NCBI GenBank assembly: GCA_016903675.1 | Contig: JADQBA010000034.1 | Span: 4,178-68,177 of the forward strand | DNA length: 64,000 nt | Direction: 5' to 3' | DNA from: Stigonema ocellatum SAG 48.90 = DSM 106950 | Lineage (GTDB): Bacteria; Cyanobacteriota; Cyanobacteriia; Cyanobacteriales; Nostocaceae | In this document: positions 24,029 to 33,593 of the stretch, in pieces | Numbering within the stretch: position 1 is the stretch's first letter | Layout of the letters: every line of letters begins with the position of its first letter | Notes under the pieces: model-generated | What the model was told of the DNA's origin: nothing | The model's input: the letters and a program-made list of their open reading frames with translations, nothing else | The model's database searches: none | Program-made: the position numbers and the translations under genes

Positions 24029-26671
24029 ATGTACAAAAATCAGTGTATACTAAAGTTCACTAAATATGGTATTTACTTGGGTCGTCTAACTTTATTTTTA
24101 GCGATAACTGGTATGACAGCATCTGCAAATACCAGTTGGCAATTACCACAAATATCAAAATTTAATTTGGTAGCAGACTCAAAATTACCAAATAACTATA
24201 TTATTACCTCTTTAGATCCCAAATCTGAGCTTAATGAAGGTAGAAATTTTTTTGAAGCAGGACGCTTTGCTGAATCTGTAAAATTTTGGGAAGCCGCATC
24301 TGTTGGTTTTAAAACCCAAGGTGATATCATCAATGAAGCTTGGAGTTTAAGTTACTTGTCCTTAGCTTATCAGAACTTAGGACATTGGCAAAAAGCAGAA
24401 CGTGCCATCACTAATAGTTTAGATATATTACAGCATCTCAACAAGCAGAAAAAAGGAAATACTGCTATTTTGGCAGTAGCTCTTAATACTCAAGGAAATC
24501 TCAAACTCTCAACAGGAAAAGCAGAAGCAGCTTTACAAATTTGGCAAGATGCAGAAAGTGCCTATGCAGCAGTTGGTGATGAAGTGGGAAAGGTAGGTAG
24601 CCAAATTAACCAAGCTCAAGCAATGCGGGCTTTAGGGTTGTATCGCCGGGCGCAGAAGTTGTTGGTTGATGTCAATCAAAAGTTGCAAAATCAGCCAGAT
24701 TCCATCATCAAAGCCAAAGCATTACAAAGTCTGGGAATTGCTTTTCAACTAGTGGGAGATATACAACAATCTCAAGAGATTTTACAGCAGAGCTTAAAAA
24801 TTAGTCAGCAATTAAATTCCGGTGCAGACATCAGCAATATTCTTTTTAGCTTAGGAAATACTGCTAGAGACTTACACAAAACTGAGGCAGCTTTAGATTA
24901 TTATCAACAAGTTGTAGCTCAAACAAGTAATTCTCAATTACGACTAGAAGCACAATTAAACCAACTCAGCCTTGATATAGAAACTGGAAAAACCAAGCCA
25001 GATGCGGCTTTATTATCGCAGATTAAGTCCAACTTGGAAAAACTTCCTCCCAGTCGGATGTCTGTTTATGCAACAGTTAATTTTGTCCGCAATTTGAGTA
25101 AATTGTCAAAACTCAATGGACATGAGTCAGTATCGGATCAAGAATCAGCACAAATTTTAGCCTATGGGTTACAGCAGGCGCAAATGTTGGGCGATTTACG
25201 CGCTCAAGCTTACGCTTTAAATGAGTTGGGGAAATTGTACTTTGAAAAGGATCGGTTGGCTGAGGCTTTGAAACTCAGTCAACAAGCATTACAAATTAGT
25301 CAAGAGATTAACGCTACTGATATTAGTTATCAACCTGCTTGGCAAATCGGTAGGATTCTTAAAAAACAAGGTGACAATCAGGGTGCGATCGCTGCTTATG
25401 ATAGTTCTGTAAAAACCCTCAAGTCTCTCCGTAGTGACTTAGTGGCAATTAATCGTGATGTCCAGTTTTCTTTTCAGGAGAGTATTGAACCGATCTATCG
25501 GGAATTGGTTGATTTGTTACTGCAATCTCAACCCAGTCAACAAAACTTAAAGCAAGCACGGGCGACAATTGAAGCACTGCAACTAGCAGAGTTAGATAAT
25601 TTCTTTCGGGAAGCTTGTTTAAATGCCAAACCAGAGCAAATTGATCAAATTGATAAACAAACCGCTGTTATATATCCGATTATTTTAGGTGATACCGTTG
25701 GTAGCCCTAGACATCGCATAGAAGTCATTGTATCTATTCCTGGAAAACCCCTCTCTAGCTATAACACTGCTTTATCTTCAGGGGAAATAGAAAATACAAT
25801 CAAACACATGCGCCAATCTCTCAATCCAATTTTTTCTAATGACGAACGATTACATCTTTCGCAACAACTGTATGATTGGTTAATCCGTCCTGCAGAATCT
25901 CAGTTGGCTAATAGTGGAGTAAAAACTCTAGCTTTTGTATTAGATGGTTCCTTACGAAATATCCCGATGGCTGCTTTACATGATGGCAAGCAGTATTTAG
26001 TAGAAAAATACAGTTTAGCACTATCACCAGGGATGCAGTTGTTGCCAGGGCGATTTCTAAAAACCGAAAATAGCAAAGTGCTTATAGCGGCACTCAGTGA
26101 AGCACGCCAAGGTTTTAAAGCTTTACCAGCAGTTAAATCGGAAGTCATGGAAATTTCCTCAGAAATTTCCTCCAAACTACTTTTAAATGAAAAATTTAAC
26201 GACATAACCCTAAAAAAAGCTATAGAATCAACACCATTCTCGGTGTTACATCTAGCCACTCATGGTCAATTTAGTAGCGAGTCAGATGACACTTTTATAC
26301 TAAGTTGGAACGACAAGATTAATGTTAAACAATTGAGTGAATTTCTTCAAACTAGAAACGAATCAGAATCTACACCTGTGGAATTAATGGTTCTGAGTGC
26401 TTGTCAAACTGCAAAAGGAGACAATCGGGCTACATTAGGTTTAGCTGGAGTAGCAGTACGTTCTGGTGCGCGGAGTACCCTAGCTACTTTGTGGGCAGTT
26501 AAAGACGAGTCCACCGCTAAATTTATGGCTGAATTTTATAAACACCTCACACAACCAGGGATCAGCAAAGCAGAAGCATTACGACAAACTCAACTTACTT
26601 TTTTGCAAAATGCTGAAAATCAGCATCCTTTTTATTGGTCAGCATTTGTGTTAATAGGAAATTGGCTGTAG
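24029..26671 (+). CDS. TPR-CHAT protein (caspase-like peptidase domain), exported
   Basis: 880 residues. The N-terminal hydrophobic segment (about 15-35, ending MTASAN) looks like a signal peptide. TPR-type helical repeats fill about residues 65-480, and a CHAT domain fills about 560-880. The CHAT catalytic dyad is present: His in VLHLATHGQFS (near 746) and Cys in LMVLSACQTA (near 791). CHAT domains are relatives of caspases and separase. In cyanobacteria, TPR-CHAT genes often neighbour haemagglutinin/TpsB genes, so cleavage of the TpsA exoprotein or of a partner is a reasonable inference. The gene begins right after a MITE, which may have changed its promoter. Confidence 0.92.
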   Translation: MYKNQCILKFTKYGIYLGRLTLFLAITGMTASANTSWQLPQISKFNLVADSKLPNNYIITSLDPKSELNEGRNFFEAGRFAESVKFWEAASVGFKTQGDIINEAWSLSYLSLAYQNLGHWQKAERAITNSLDILQHLNKQKKGNTAILAVALNTQGNLKLSTGKAEAALQIWQDAESAYAAVGDEVGKVGSQINQAQAMRALGLYRRAQKLLVDVNQKLQNQPDSIIKAKALQSLGIAFQLVGDIQQSQEILQQSLKISQQLNSGADISNILFSLGNTARDLHKTEAALDYYQQVVAQTSNSQLRLEAQLNQLSLDIETGKTKPDAALLSQIKSNLEKLPPSRMSVYATVNFVRNLSKLSKLNGHESVSDQESAQILAYGLQQAQMLGDLRAQAYALNELGKLYFEKDRLAEALKLSQQALQISQEINATDISYQPAWQIGRILKKQGDNQGAIAAYDSSVKTLKSLRSDLVAINRDVQFSFQESIEPIYRELVDLLLQSQPSQQNLKQARATIEALQLAELDNFFREACLNAKPEQIDQIDKQTAVIYPIILGDTVGSPRHRIEVIVSIPGKPLSSYNTALSSGEIENTIKHMRQSLNPIFSNDERLHLSQQLYDWLIRPAESQLANSGVKTLAFVLDGSLRNIPMAALHDGKQYLVEKYSLALSPGMQLLPGRFLKTENSKVLIAALSEARQGFKALPAVKSEVMEISSEISSKLLLNEKFNDITLKKAIESTPFSVLHLATHGQFSSESDDTFILSWNDKINVKQLSEFLQTRNESESTPVELMVLSACQTAKGDNRATLGLAGVAVRSGARSTLATLWAVKDESTAKFMAEFYKHLTQPGISKAEALRQTQLTFLQNAENQHPFYWSAFVLIGNWL

Positions 26672-26679
26672 AAACAGCC

Positions 26680-26905
26680 CTTCGGGCAAGGCAGAAGGCA
26701 GAGGGCAGAGGGCAGAAGGAAGATCTAATTGTAACTTTTTATACTTTATAATATCTATGCCCTCTGTCTTGCCTTGCCCAAAACGGGTCCAAGCCCTCAC
26801 CAGACCGCAGGTTGGTGGTCTTCAATCAGTGGAGGCTCAAGCTTTGATTGTATTTTATTATACCTTCTGCCTTCTGCCTTCTGCCTTCTGCCTTTCTTCT
26901 TGACA
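26680..26905. repeat. GGCAGAG/CTTCTGC heptamer inverted array
   Basis: GGCAGAAGGCAGAGGGCAG units (about 26690-26720) and complementary CTTCTGCCTTCTGCC units (about 26865-26895) face each other between the CHAT and TpsB genes and could form a hairpin. Confidence 0.75.
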
Positions 26906-26936
26906 CAGCCCGGAATTCCTATTTTTTATACTCAAG

Positions 26937-28745
26937 ATGAACACTATCGGTTTTACGAGCAGCAAATTTCACCAAGACAAATACTGGCATTGCTTAATCC
27001 CGGCTGTAATTAGTATGACAATACCCCTAAAATCAGCAGATGCTGAAGTGATTAAAACAACACAGATACCAAATCAGGAAAGCACTCAAAGCCCTATATT
27101 TCAATCTAATCCTCGTCCAGGAAAGCCTCCTTCTATTCAACCATTACCGGAGTTACCACCACCAGCACCGCTACCATCACTAGAAGAGTTACTAAAACCT
27201 CCTGTAACATCTCCCTTACCTGATCAAATCCCTTTTGGGGAAAATGCCCAAACCATAATCGTCAAAAAATTTGCAGTGACTGGTAGCACAGTCTTTAGTC
27301 AGGAAGATTTTGCTAAAATTACTGCACCTTATACTAACCATCCCATCACCCTCAAGGAATTATTTCAACTGCGTTCAGAAATTACTGATCTTTACATACG
27401 GAATGAATATATTACCTCTGGAGCTTACATTCCACCACAAAAACACCAGGACGGAATAGTAGAAATCAGGATAGTTGAGGGGGGAGTAGAAGATATAAAA
27501 GTTACAGGTACACGTAGACTTAATCCTAACTATGTGCGGAGTCGCCTGGCTATTGCTACCAATAAACCCCTAAAACGCGATTCCTTGCTGGAAGCATTGC
27601 AATTATTACAACTAAATCCTTTAATTAAAACCCTTTCAGCAGAACTATCTGCTGGCACAACTTCAGGACAGAATTTGCTAGAAGTGCGCTTGTACGAGGC
27701 AGATACCTTCAATACAAAGATAGTTTTAGATAATGGGCGATCGCCAGCAGTTGGCAGTTTTAGTAGAAAAATTCAGGTGAACGAAGCTAACTTATTGGGA
27801 TGGGGGGATGGCATTAGTGCCAGCTATACTAACACCGATGGCAGTGATGCCTATGATTTTAACTATACTTTACCAATCAACGCCCGCAACGGCAATCTGT
27901 CCTTTAGCTACGGCACTTCTAATAATCATGTCATCGAAAAGCCATTCAGTGTCCTTGATATTCAATCCAACTCTGATTACTATGAACTAACACTACGTCA
28001 GCCCATAATACAAAAGCCAACTCATGAATTAGCTTTAGGTTTAACAGCCAGTCATCGAGAAACTCAAGCCAGCTTTTTAAATGGACAACTTCCTTTTCCC
28101 AGTTCAGGTGCAGATTATGAGGGAAGAACGCGAATTACAGCAGTGAGATTTTTTCAAGAATGGACGAATCGTAGTAGCCAGCAAGTGTTCGCACTGCGTT
28201 CTCAGTTGAGCATCGGAATTGATGCTTTCAATGCCACCATCAATAATAACTCTCCCGATAGCCGTTTTTTTGCTTGGCGAGGACAAGCCCAGTGGGTGCG
28301 TTTATTAGCTCCTGATACCCTCCTACTGCTAAGAGGTGATTTGCAACTAGCAGACCGCCCCCTTCTCCCCTTTGAGCAAATTAGTATAGGAGGTCAGGAT
28401 AACGTTCGGGGATATCGTCAAGATGCCTTACTAACAGACAATGGGGTTTTTGCTTCTGCTGAAGTGCGAGTTCCCATTGTCCGCTTCTGGTCGAACAAGA
28501 ATATTTTGCAATTAGCCCCCTTTGTAGATTTTGGCAGTGGTTGGAACAACTCTGGCAGATCAGGTTCTACACAGCTAAGTACAAACACCTTAGTATCTAC
28601 AGGACTAGGGTTGCGTTTGCAACTGGAGAATTACTTAACAGTCCGCTTTGATTGGGGTATTCCTTTAGTTTCCGTTTCTTCTGAGAATAAAAACTCATGG
28701 CAGGAAAACGGTTTGTATTTTTCCATCATCGCTAACCCCTTTTAA
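26937..28745 (+). CDS. TpsB outer-membrane transporter (ShlB/FhaC/HecB family)
   Basis: 602-residue Omp85-related pore that exports TpsA proteins. N-terminal signal region (about 1-38), a proline-rich linker (about 65-95), POTRA_2 domain starting KKFAVTGSTVFSQEDF (about 105-180), a second POTRA-like part with RLNPNYVRSRL, and a C-terminal 16-strand barrel with VRGYRQDALLTDNG (the conserved VRGY loop) and terminal aromatic residue (ANPF). The likely cargo is the TpsA at 15753-18311, the only intact TPS exoprotein gene in the window. Cargo and pore are separated by the CHASE2, REC-kinase and CHAT genes. Confidence 0.95.
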   Translation: MNTIGFTSSKFHQDKYWHCLIPAVISMTIPLKSADAEVIKTTQIPNQESTQSPIFQSNPRPGKPPSIQPLPELPPPAPLPSLEELLKPPVTSPLPDQIPFGENAQTIIVKKFAVTGSTVFSQEDFAKITAPYTNHPITLKELFQLRSEITDLYIRNEYITSGAYIPPQKHQDGIVEIRIVEGGVEDIKVTGTRRLNPNYVRSRLAIATNKPLKRDSLLEALQLLQLNPLIKTLSAELSAGTTSGQNLLEVRLYEADTFNTKIVLDNGRSPAVGSFSRKIQVNEANLLGWGDGISASYTNTDGSDAYDFNYTLPINARNGNLSFSYGTSNNHVIEKPFSVLDIQSNSDYYELTLRQPIIQKPTHELALGLTASHRETQASFLNGQLPFPSSGADYEGRTRITAVRFFQEWTNRSSQQVFALRSQLSIGIDAFNATINNNSPDSRFFAWRGQAQWVRLLAPDTLLLLRGDLQLADRPLLPFEQISIGGQDNVRGYRQDALLTDNGVFASAEVRVPIVRFWSNKNILQLAPFVDFGSGWNNSGRSGSTQLSTNTLVSTGLGLRLQLENYLTVRFDWGIPLVSVSSENKNSWQENGLYFSIIANPF

Positions 28746-28773
28746 CTATCCCCTCTCAAGGACTTGAAAATGG

Positions 28774-28794
28774 ATCTGTTGAACGAGAGGTTCC
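28774..28794 (+). repeat. 21-bp direct repeat, right copy
   Basis: Identical to 15695-15715 in the same orientation, 28 bp after the stop of the TpsB gene. Confidence 0.75.
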
Positions 28795-28845
28795 CTGCTG
28801 AAAATTATCAGTATTCAGCCTGACACGCGATAACCCTTGTCTCTA

Positions 28846-29985
28846 CTACAATGAGAAAGGCAACACAGGCAGGCGAAACGCAAAGATTGCACCGTGAGGA
28901 ACACGATTTTCCGCCCAAATTTTTCCATCATGGGCTTCAACGATCTGACGAGTCAAGTAGAGTCCCAACCCTGAACCTTTTGCTTGACGATCGCTATGTC
29001 CTTGGTAAAACCGCTCAAACAGGTGTGGCAATTCTTCTAGGGTAATACCAGCACCGTTGTCCATGACTTTGGCAGTTTGATAAGAGGAACCAGACTCCAG
29101 CATAACCTCCACTTTGCCACCGCGAGGAGAATGGTTAATGGCATTGGTCAGGAGATTAGCAAATACTCGTTCCATCTGGAAAGCATCAGCATAAACCCAG
29201 AGAAACTTGCGAAAGTCTGATTCACCGTAGTTGAACGAAATGTAGACCCGACGACTGGAAGCTAGTTCCGTCAATGTTGCTGCAACTTCCTCAGCGATCG
29301 CAACGAGATCCACAGGTGCTAACTGAAGCTTTAACCCCTCTACATCATTACGATAGACATCCAAAAGCGTTTCCACCATCTTCAAACTGGTGCGATGGCT
29401 GCGAATCATGGTAGCCAAAACTTTCTTTTGGGTAGGAAGAACAGAACCAAAATTTTCTCGCTGAAATGCCAGCAAGGTTTCAATCGCCCCTAATAGAGGA
29501 GTTTTCAGGTCATGGGTCAGGGTGGACGCAAAGTCTTCTCGCACACTGGTTAGCTTCTCTTGTGCCTGAAGTTTTGCCTGTTGTTGTAAAATGGCTTGTT
29601 GGTATAAATGGTTGCGTTTACTGAGAAGGTCTGTCACAACCAGTACCAGGCTGGCGATTAATCGATTAGCAATTGTGGCAGACCCTATAGGATAAATGCC
29701 TGGAACCCAAATGTTCAGAATCGTTAGAAAACAAGAAACTACAGTAAGTTGCTGTGTTGTAACTCGACTTAGATGAGCATTGGCTAGCAACATTGGACCA
29801 ATATAAAGATACCCAAACACGTACTCTGGTGGAGTAGAGAACTCCAACAGCGCTACAACTGTAAACAGTCCAATAATTAACCAGAATTTACTCAAACGCG
29901 GGTTTTTGGCATAGGTTAAAAGTTTGACGTAAAACATCTGGATAATCAGTGTATAAGCGGTAGACTTGTTTGTCAAATCTAACAA
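28846..29985 (-). CDS. Membrane histidine kinase
   Basis: About 379 residues. Four hydrophobic segments in the first 130 residues form an MASE-like membrane sensor, followed by coiled coil, HisKA box STLTHDLKTPLLGAIE and HATPase with NLLTNAINHSP, DNGAGI and GSGLGLYL. No extracytoplasmic loop of size and no receiver. The HDLKTPL form of the His box is common in cyanobacterial NblS/SphS-like kinases. Start is uncertain: 29985 is a TTG only 2 bp after a strong GGAGGA, a second TTG lies three codons on at better spacing, and the first ATG is at 29937. Confidence 0.88.
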   Translation of the reverse strand: MLDLTNKSTAYTLIIQMFYVKLLTYAKNPRLSKFWLIIGLFTVVALLEFSTPPEYVFGYLYIGPMLLANAHLSRVTTQQLTVVSCFLTILNIWVPGIYPIGSATIANRLIASLVLVVTDLLSKRNHLYQQAILQQQAKLQAQEKLTSVREDFASTLTHDLKTPLLGAIETLLAFQRENFGSVLPTQKKVLATMIRSHRTSLKMVETLLDVYRNDVEGLKLQLAPVDLVAIAEEVAATLTELASSRRVYISFNYGESDFRKFLWVYADAFQMERVFANLLTNAINHSPRGGKVEVMLESGSSYQTAKVMDNGAGITLEELPHLFERFYQGHSDRQAKGSGLGLYLTRQIVEAHDGKIWAENRVPHGAIFAFRLPVLPFSL

Positions 29986-30502
29986 AATCCTCCTATCTTC
30001 AGTTAATTTTACCTAAAATATGCTGTTTATTTTTCACATGAATATCTATTTATATTTGCAGATATAAACAGTGCCTAAACTTTCTAAACGTTTTTATTTA
30101 TTGACAGATATACATCATGAAGTATAAACATATTAAATGTCAATTTATACCTTGTGTTTTTTTAAGAAAAGCTTCATGATTGAGTATAGACGCATCTGAT
30201 TAAAAGGGGTATAGCCTTCCATTTAAGATCCGAAGAAGGGGGACAAGGGGGACAAGGGGGACAAGGTAGAGGTGTTTGTAATTCATTCGGGATTGCTTAT
30301 CAGTAATTATGAGAAGGGTATAAGGGTGTCAGGTGTAGGGGACACGACAGCAATTTTTACTTGTAGTCATACCCTAGGTTTACACCCATACCAAATTCGT
30401 TTCAGAGCCACTAAATAAATTTAGGTCGATGCAGGACACGGCTTCAAGCATTCAATTCCCCCACACCCCCACACCCCCACACCCCCACACCCCTCTAAAA
30501 AT
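29986..30502. other. AT-rich intergenic region with repeats
   Basis: The first 200 bp are AT-rich without a gene. A degenerate TATAGC...GGATTGCTTA element with GGGGGACAA triplets lies at 30210-30299, and a CCCCACACC tandem array at about 30459-30496 directly precedes the Ser/Thr kinase gene. Confidence 0.6.
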
Positions 30503-31834
30503 ATGTGTTACTATTTTAAAGACATGCGCGAATCCTTCCAGTCTCCCGATGATAGTAGCGTTCCCGAACGCAGCCTGTCCAACACTCTGCTAAATGACCG
30601 CTACCGTATCCTCAAACCCCTAGGTCAAGGTGGCTTTGGGAAAACATTCCTCGCTGTGGATGAGAAATGTCAAGTCCAAACGAGAAATATCAGGTCTTTT
30701 GGGAACCAAACACCCCAACTGTGCGTTATCAAACAATTCTTTCCACAACGCCACACTATCGACCACCAAAAAGCCTCTAAACTATTTCACCAGGAATCTT
30801 TGCATTTAGCAGAGCTAGGCAACCATCCTCAAATTCCCCAATTGCTGAACACATTTGTTGAGGATGGACAGCAGTACCTCGTGCAAGAATGGATTGATGG
30901 GCAAACCTTGGAAGAGGAATTGGCAGAAGCGGGAGCATTCAATGAAGCTGAAATTCGGCAGTTGCTCCTGGCGTTGTTGCCTGTGTTGCAGTTTGTCCAT
31001 AAGCATGAAGTGATTCACCGTGACATCAAACCTGGCAACATTATTCGTCGTCAAAGCGATCGTCAATTAGTTATAGTAGATTTTGGGGCTGCTAAGTTTG
31101 CCGCTGGCGAAATGCTCTCAAAGACCGGAACCCTGATTGGTAGTGCCGAGTACGCCGCACCAGAGCAGATCAGAGGCAAAGCTGTATTTGCCAGCGACCT
31201 CTATAGCCTAGGTGTTACTTGTTTGCACTTGCTGACCGAGATGCCACCTTTTGACCTTTATGACTGCGGTGAAAATACGTGGATATGGCGACCATATCTG
31301 AGGGAGCCAATCAGTCCGTCTCTGGAGCAGATTCTCTGCAAGTTGCTGCAAGGCGCAACTAAACGACGCTATCCATCAGCAACAGAGGTTCTCAAAGACG
31401 TGAATGCTTTAGCAAAACATATTGTTGTTCCATCAGCGCCAGAAGCAAGCAAGAGGACAGATTATGAGGATTTTGAATCTCCCTATTTTGGGTTTAGCGG
31501 TAAAGAAAATCTACCTGCTTCAATAACTCCATATGCCGCAGCGCTGGATATTCACGCGATCGCTTCTATAACGTTCTTTGACCCCCAAACACAAGGTTGG
31601 TATTATCTACCTCCAAAAATAGAAGCTTCAGAGATTGTACGAAAAGTAACTGTGTTCCTAGGTCCACGTCTGGCAGCAGCAGCTTGCCAGATTGGTGTTC
31701 GGGATAAAATGTCTCTACCAGGTTCCAATAAAACTGTGCTGAAACCAAGAAAAATACTTTTGTGGGTGACGAGGGCGATCGCCGCCATCTCTCTTACTTG
31801 CCTTATCTTGGAAATTCAAGCACTTGGAAAGTAG
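30503..31834 (+). CDS. Ser/Thr protein kinase (Hanks type, single C-terminal TM)
   Basis: 443 residues. The kinase domain spans about 33-300: glycine loop LGQGGFGKTF, VIK lysine (LCVIKQFF), catalytic loop HRDIKPGN (near 172-179), DFG near 193, and APE (YAAPEQ). After the kinase comes about 110 residues of unknown domain with an ITFFDPQTQGWYYLPP strand region, then a single hydrophobic segment near the C-terminus (about 418-437). This is the usual cyanobacterial PKN2-type arrangement, probably cytoplasmic and membrane-anchored. ATG at 30524 is an alternative start. A KdpD-like gene follows 48 bp later, so the pair may be co-transcribed. Confidence 0.9.
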   Translation: MCYYFKDMRESFQSPDDSSVPERSLSNTLLNDRYRILKPLGQGGFGKTFLAVDEKCQVQTRNIRSFGNQTPQLCVIKQFFPQRHTIDHQKASKLFHQESLHLAELGNHPQIPQLLNTFVEDGQQYLVQEWIDGQTLEEELAEAGAFNEAEIRQLLLALLPVLQFVHKHEVIHRDIKPGNIIRRQSDRQLVIVDFGAAKFAAGEMLSKTGTLIGSAEYAAPEQIRGKAVFASDLYSLGVTCLHLLTEMPPFDLYDCGENTWIWRPYLREPISPSLEQILCKLLQGATKRRYPSATEVLKDVNALAKHIVVPSAPEASKRTDYEDFESPYFGFSGKENLPASITPYAAALDIHAIASITFFDPQTQGWYYLPPKIEASEIVRKVTVFLGPRLAAAACQIGVRDKMSLPGSNKTVLKPRKILLWVTRAIAAISLTCLILEIQALGK

Positions 31835-31882
31835 AAAAATTGAGTATTGTTCAGGGACTTTTCAGCATAGGACGGAAGTAAG

Positions 31883-33052
31883 ATGACTTTTGTCACCCAA
31901 AATTCGCGAATAATGTACGACTCCTCTATTGTACCCAACAGTACCTACATTCGTCCTGCCCGTTGCGGTAAGCACAAGATTTTCATTGGCATGGCTCCCG
32001 GTGTAGGCAAAACCTACAAGATGTTGGATGAAGCCCAGCGACTAAAACAAGATGGTATAGACGTAGTCATTGGATGGTTGGAAACCCACGGTCGTGAGGA
32101 AACAGCTGCTAAAGCCCTTGGCTTGGAGGTGATTCCACCAAAGACCATAGAACAGGGTGAGTTGATACTTACCGAGATGGATACTGATGCTATCATTACC
32201 CGCCAACCTCAGCTAGTTCTGGTTGATCAACTGGCGCATACTCACTTTCCAGAGTTAGAGCAAAACAGACGCTACCAGGATGTGGAAGCAATTTTGGCAG
32301 CAGGTATTGATGTCTACTCCACGGTCAACATTCAACACATAGAGAGCCTCAGCAAACTGGTTACTCAAATTACCGGAGTTGTGGTAAAAGAGTGCATTCC
32401 AGATCGTTTATTAGAAATGGCTGAAGAATTGGTGGTTGTGGATGTCACGCCAGAAACATTGGAAGAGCGGTTACTAGATGGCAAAATTTATCCACAGGAA
32501 AAAATTGAGCAGGAACTGCAAAACTTCTTCCAACACCGTAACTTGGTGGCACTGCGGGAACTGGCACTGCGGGAAGTAGCCGATAACATTGAAAAGAAAG
32601 AAATTCGGGAAGCATCCCAACTAAACTGTAACCGTAAAGCTCCAACTGGAAAAGTCTGTAATATTCACGAACGAATACTAGTTTGTATCTCTACCCAGCC
32701 ACAATCTTTACGGCTAATTCGACGGGGAGCTATGCTAGCTGATTACATGAAAGCATCTCTCTACGTTCTGTTTATCAACAACCCTGACCGCTGCCTGACA
32801 AAAGAGGAAACACGTTATATCGAAATCTGCAAGCAACTTTGCCTGGAGTTTAAGGGCGAGTTTTTACAGTCCTCCGATTATAACATACCAGAAGGAATTG
32901 CTAAGGTTGCAAAGTCCTACCGGATTACTCAAGTGGTGTTAGGTCAATCTCCTCCTGCTAGGTGGCAGTTTATGCTAGGTGGGTCTTTGATCAACCAACT
33001 GATGCGATCGCTTACCCACATCGACCTCCACATCATCTCATCTGAAAAATAA
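31883..33052 (+). CDS. KdpD-like stand-alone sensor domain (KdpD plus USP)
   Basis: 389 residues covering only the N-terminal half of a KdpD sensor kinase. KdpD domain (about 30-240) has P-loop GMAPGVGKTYKM, VIGWLETHGR and the DVYSTVNIQHIESL block; a universal-stress-like domain follows (about 255-388) and the protein ends there. The membrane and kinase modules of KdpD are absent. Short KdpD proteins of this kind are known in Anabaena, where they sit with kdpABC. Here no kdpABC or kdpE is in the window and the gene follows a Ser/Thr kinase, so the partner could be different. In VDQLAHTHF, Gln replaces the usual Glu of the DELAHTN motif. Confidence 0.88.
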   Translation: MTFVTQNSRIMYDSSIVPNSTYIRPARCGKHKIFIGMAPGVGKTYKMLDEAQRLKQDGIDVVIGWLETHGREETAAKALGLEVIPPKTIEQGELILTEMDTDAIITRQPQLVLVDQLAHTHFPELEQNRRYQDVEAILAAGIDVYSTVNIQHIESLSKLVTQITGVVVKECIPDRLLEMAEELVVVDVTPETLEERLLDGKIYPQEKIEQELQNFFQHRNLVALRELALREVADNIEKKEIREASQLNCNRKAPTGKVCNIHERILVCISTQPQSLRLIRRGAMLADYMKASLYVLFINNPDRCLTKEETRYIEICKQLCLEFKGEFLQSSDYNIPEGIAKVAKSYRITQVVLGQSPPARWQFMLGGSLINQLMRSLTHIDLHIISSEK

Positions 33053-33117
33053 GCAGATTTCCCTGCGAAAATTAGGCTTTTTCAGATGTAAACTTTTGAC
33101 TTCCGTGATTGTTATAC

Positions 33118-33531
33118 ATGGGTGTCTTCTCTTACCCTAGGGATTATTATCTCAAATCCCTCTCATTACCCATAATAAAAATATTTCTGCGTCCGATGTA
33201 TCAAAATTTCACGCTTACGGATTCAACTAAAGTTGTTATAGCAAAAGATACAAGCATAAAACCACAAATCGTAACCAAGTCACATTCACCAGAGTTGATT
33301 GCTTCTATTGGCTTAATAATTGTTTTGAAAATTGTCATTATCATTTATTTATTACGTATACGTAAGTTGTTACCAAATGGAAAATTCACTATTAACCGCT
33401 TTGGGCAAATTCCTTGTAGAAACTGTAGATATTTTAAAGACAGCAATTATCTTAATTGTGCGGTACACCCTTCTATTGTTTTAACCAAAGAAGCAATCAA
33501 TTGCTCTGACTACTGCTCTAAAAGTAAGTAG
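33118..33531 (+). CDS. Small membrane protein with cysteine-rich tail, unknown
   Basis: 137 residues from the ATG at 33118 (TTG at 33109 is an alternative). A single hydrophobic segment (about residues 62-82, LIASIGLIIVLKIVIIIYLL) is followed by a tail with CRNCRYF, CAVHPSIV and CSDYC, five cysteines plus a histidine that could bind a metal or Fe-S cluster. Similar small proteins occur in other cyanobacteria, without known function. It lies 65 bp after the KdpD-like gene in the same direction. The N-terminal 30 residues read less convincingly; translation from the methionine at 33196 is possible. Confidence 0.65.
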   Translation: MGVFSYPRDYYLKSLSLPIIKIFLRPMYQNFTLTDSTKVVIAKDTSIKPQIVTKSHSPELIASIGLIIVLKIVIIIYLLRIRKLLPNGKFTINRFGQIPCRNCRYFKDSNYLNCAVHPSIVLTKEAINCSDYCSKSK

Positions 33532-33586
33532 GTCGGCGTGAATAAACACACAGCCCTAACTGATCGTTGTGTGTATTCACGCCGAC
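33532..33586. repeat. 21-bp imperfect palindrome after the small membrane protein gene
   Basis: Arms GTCGGCGTGAATAAACACACA and TGTGTGTATTCACGCCGAC are complementary with one mismatch around a 13-bp loop. It directly follows the stop codon and may act as a terminator, although no T-run follows. Confidence 0.55.
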
Positions 33587-33593
33587 TGAGTTA

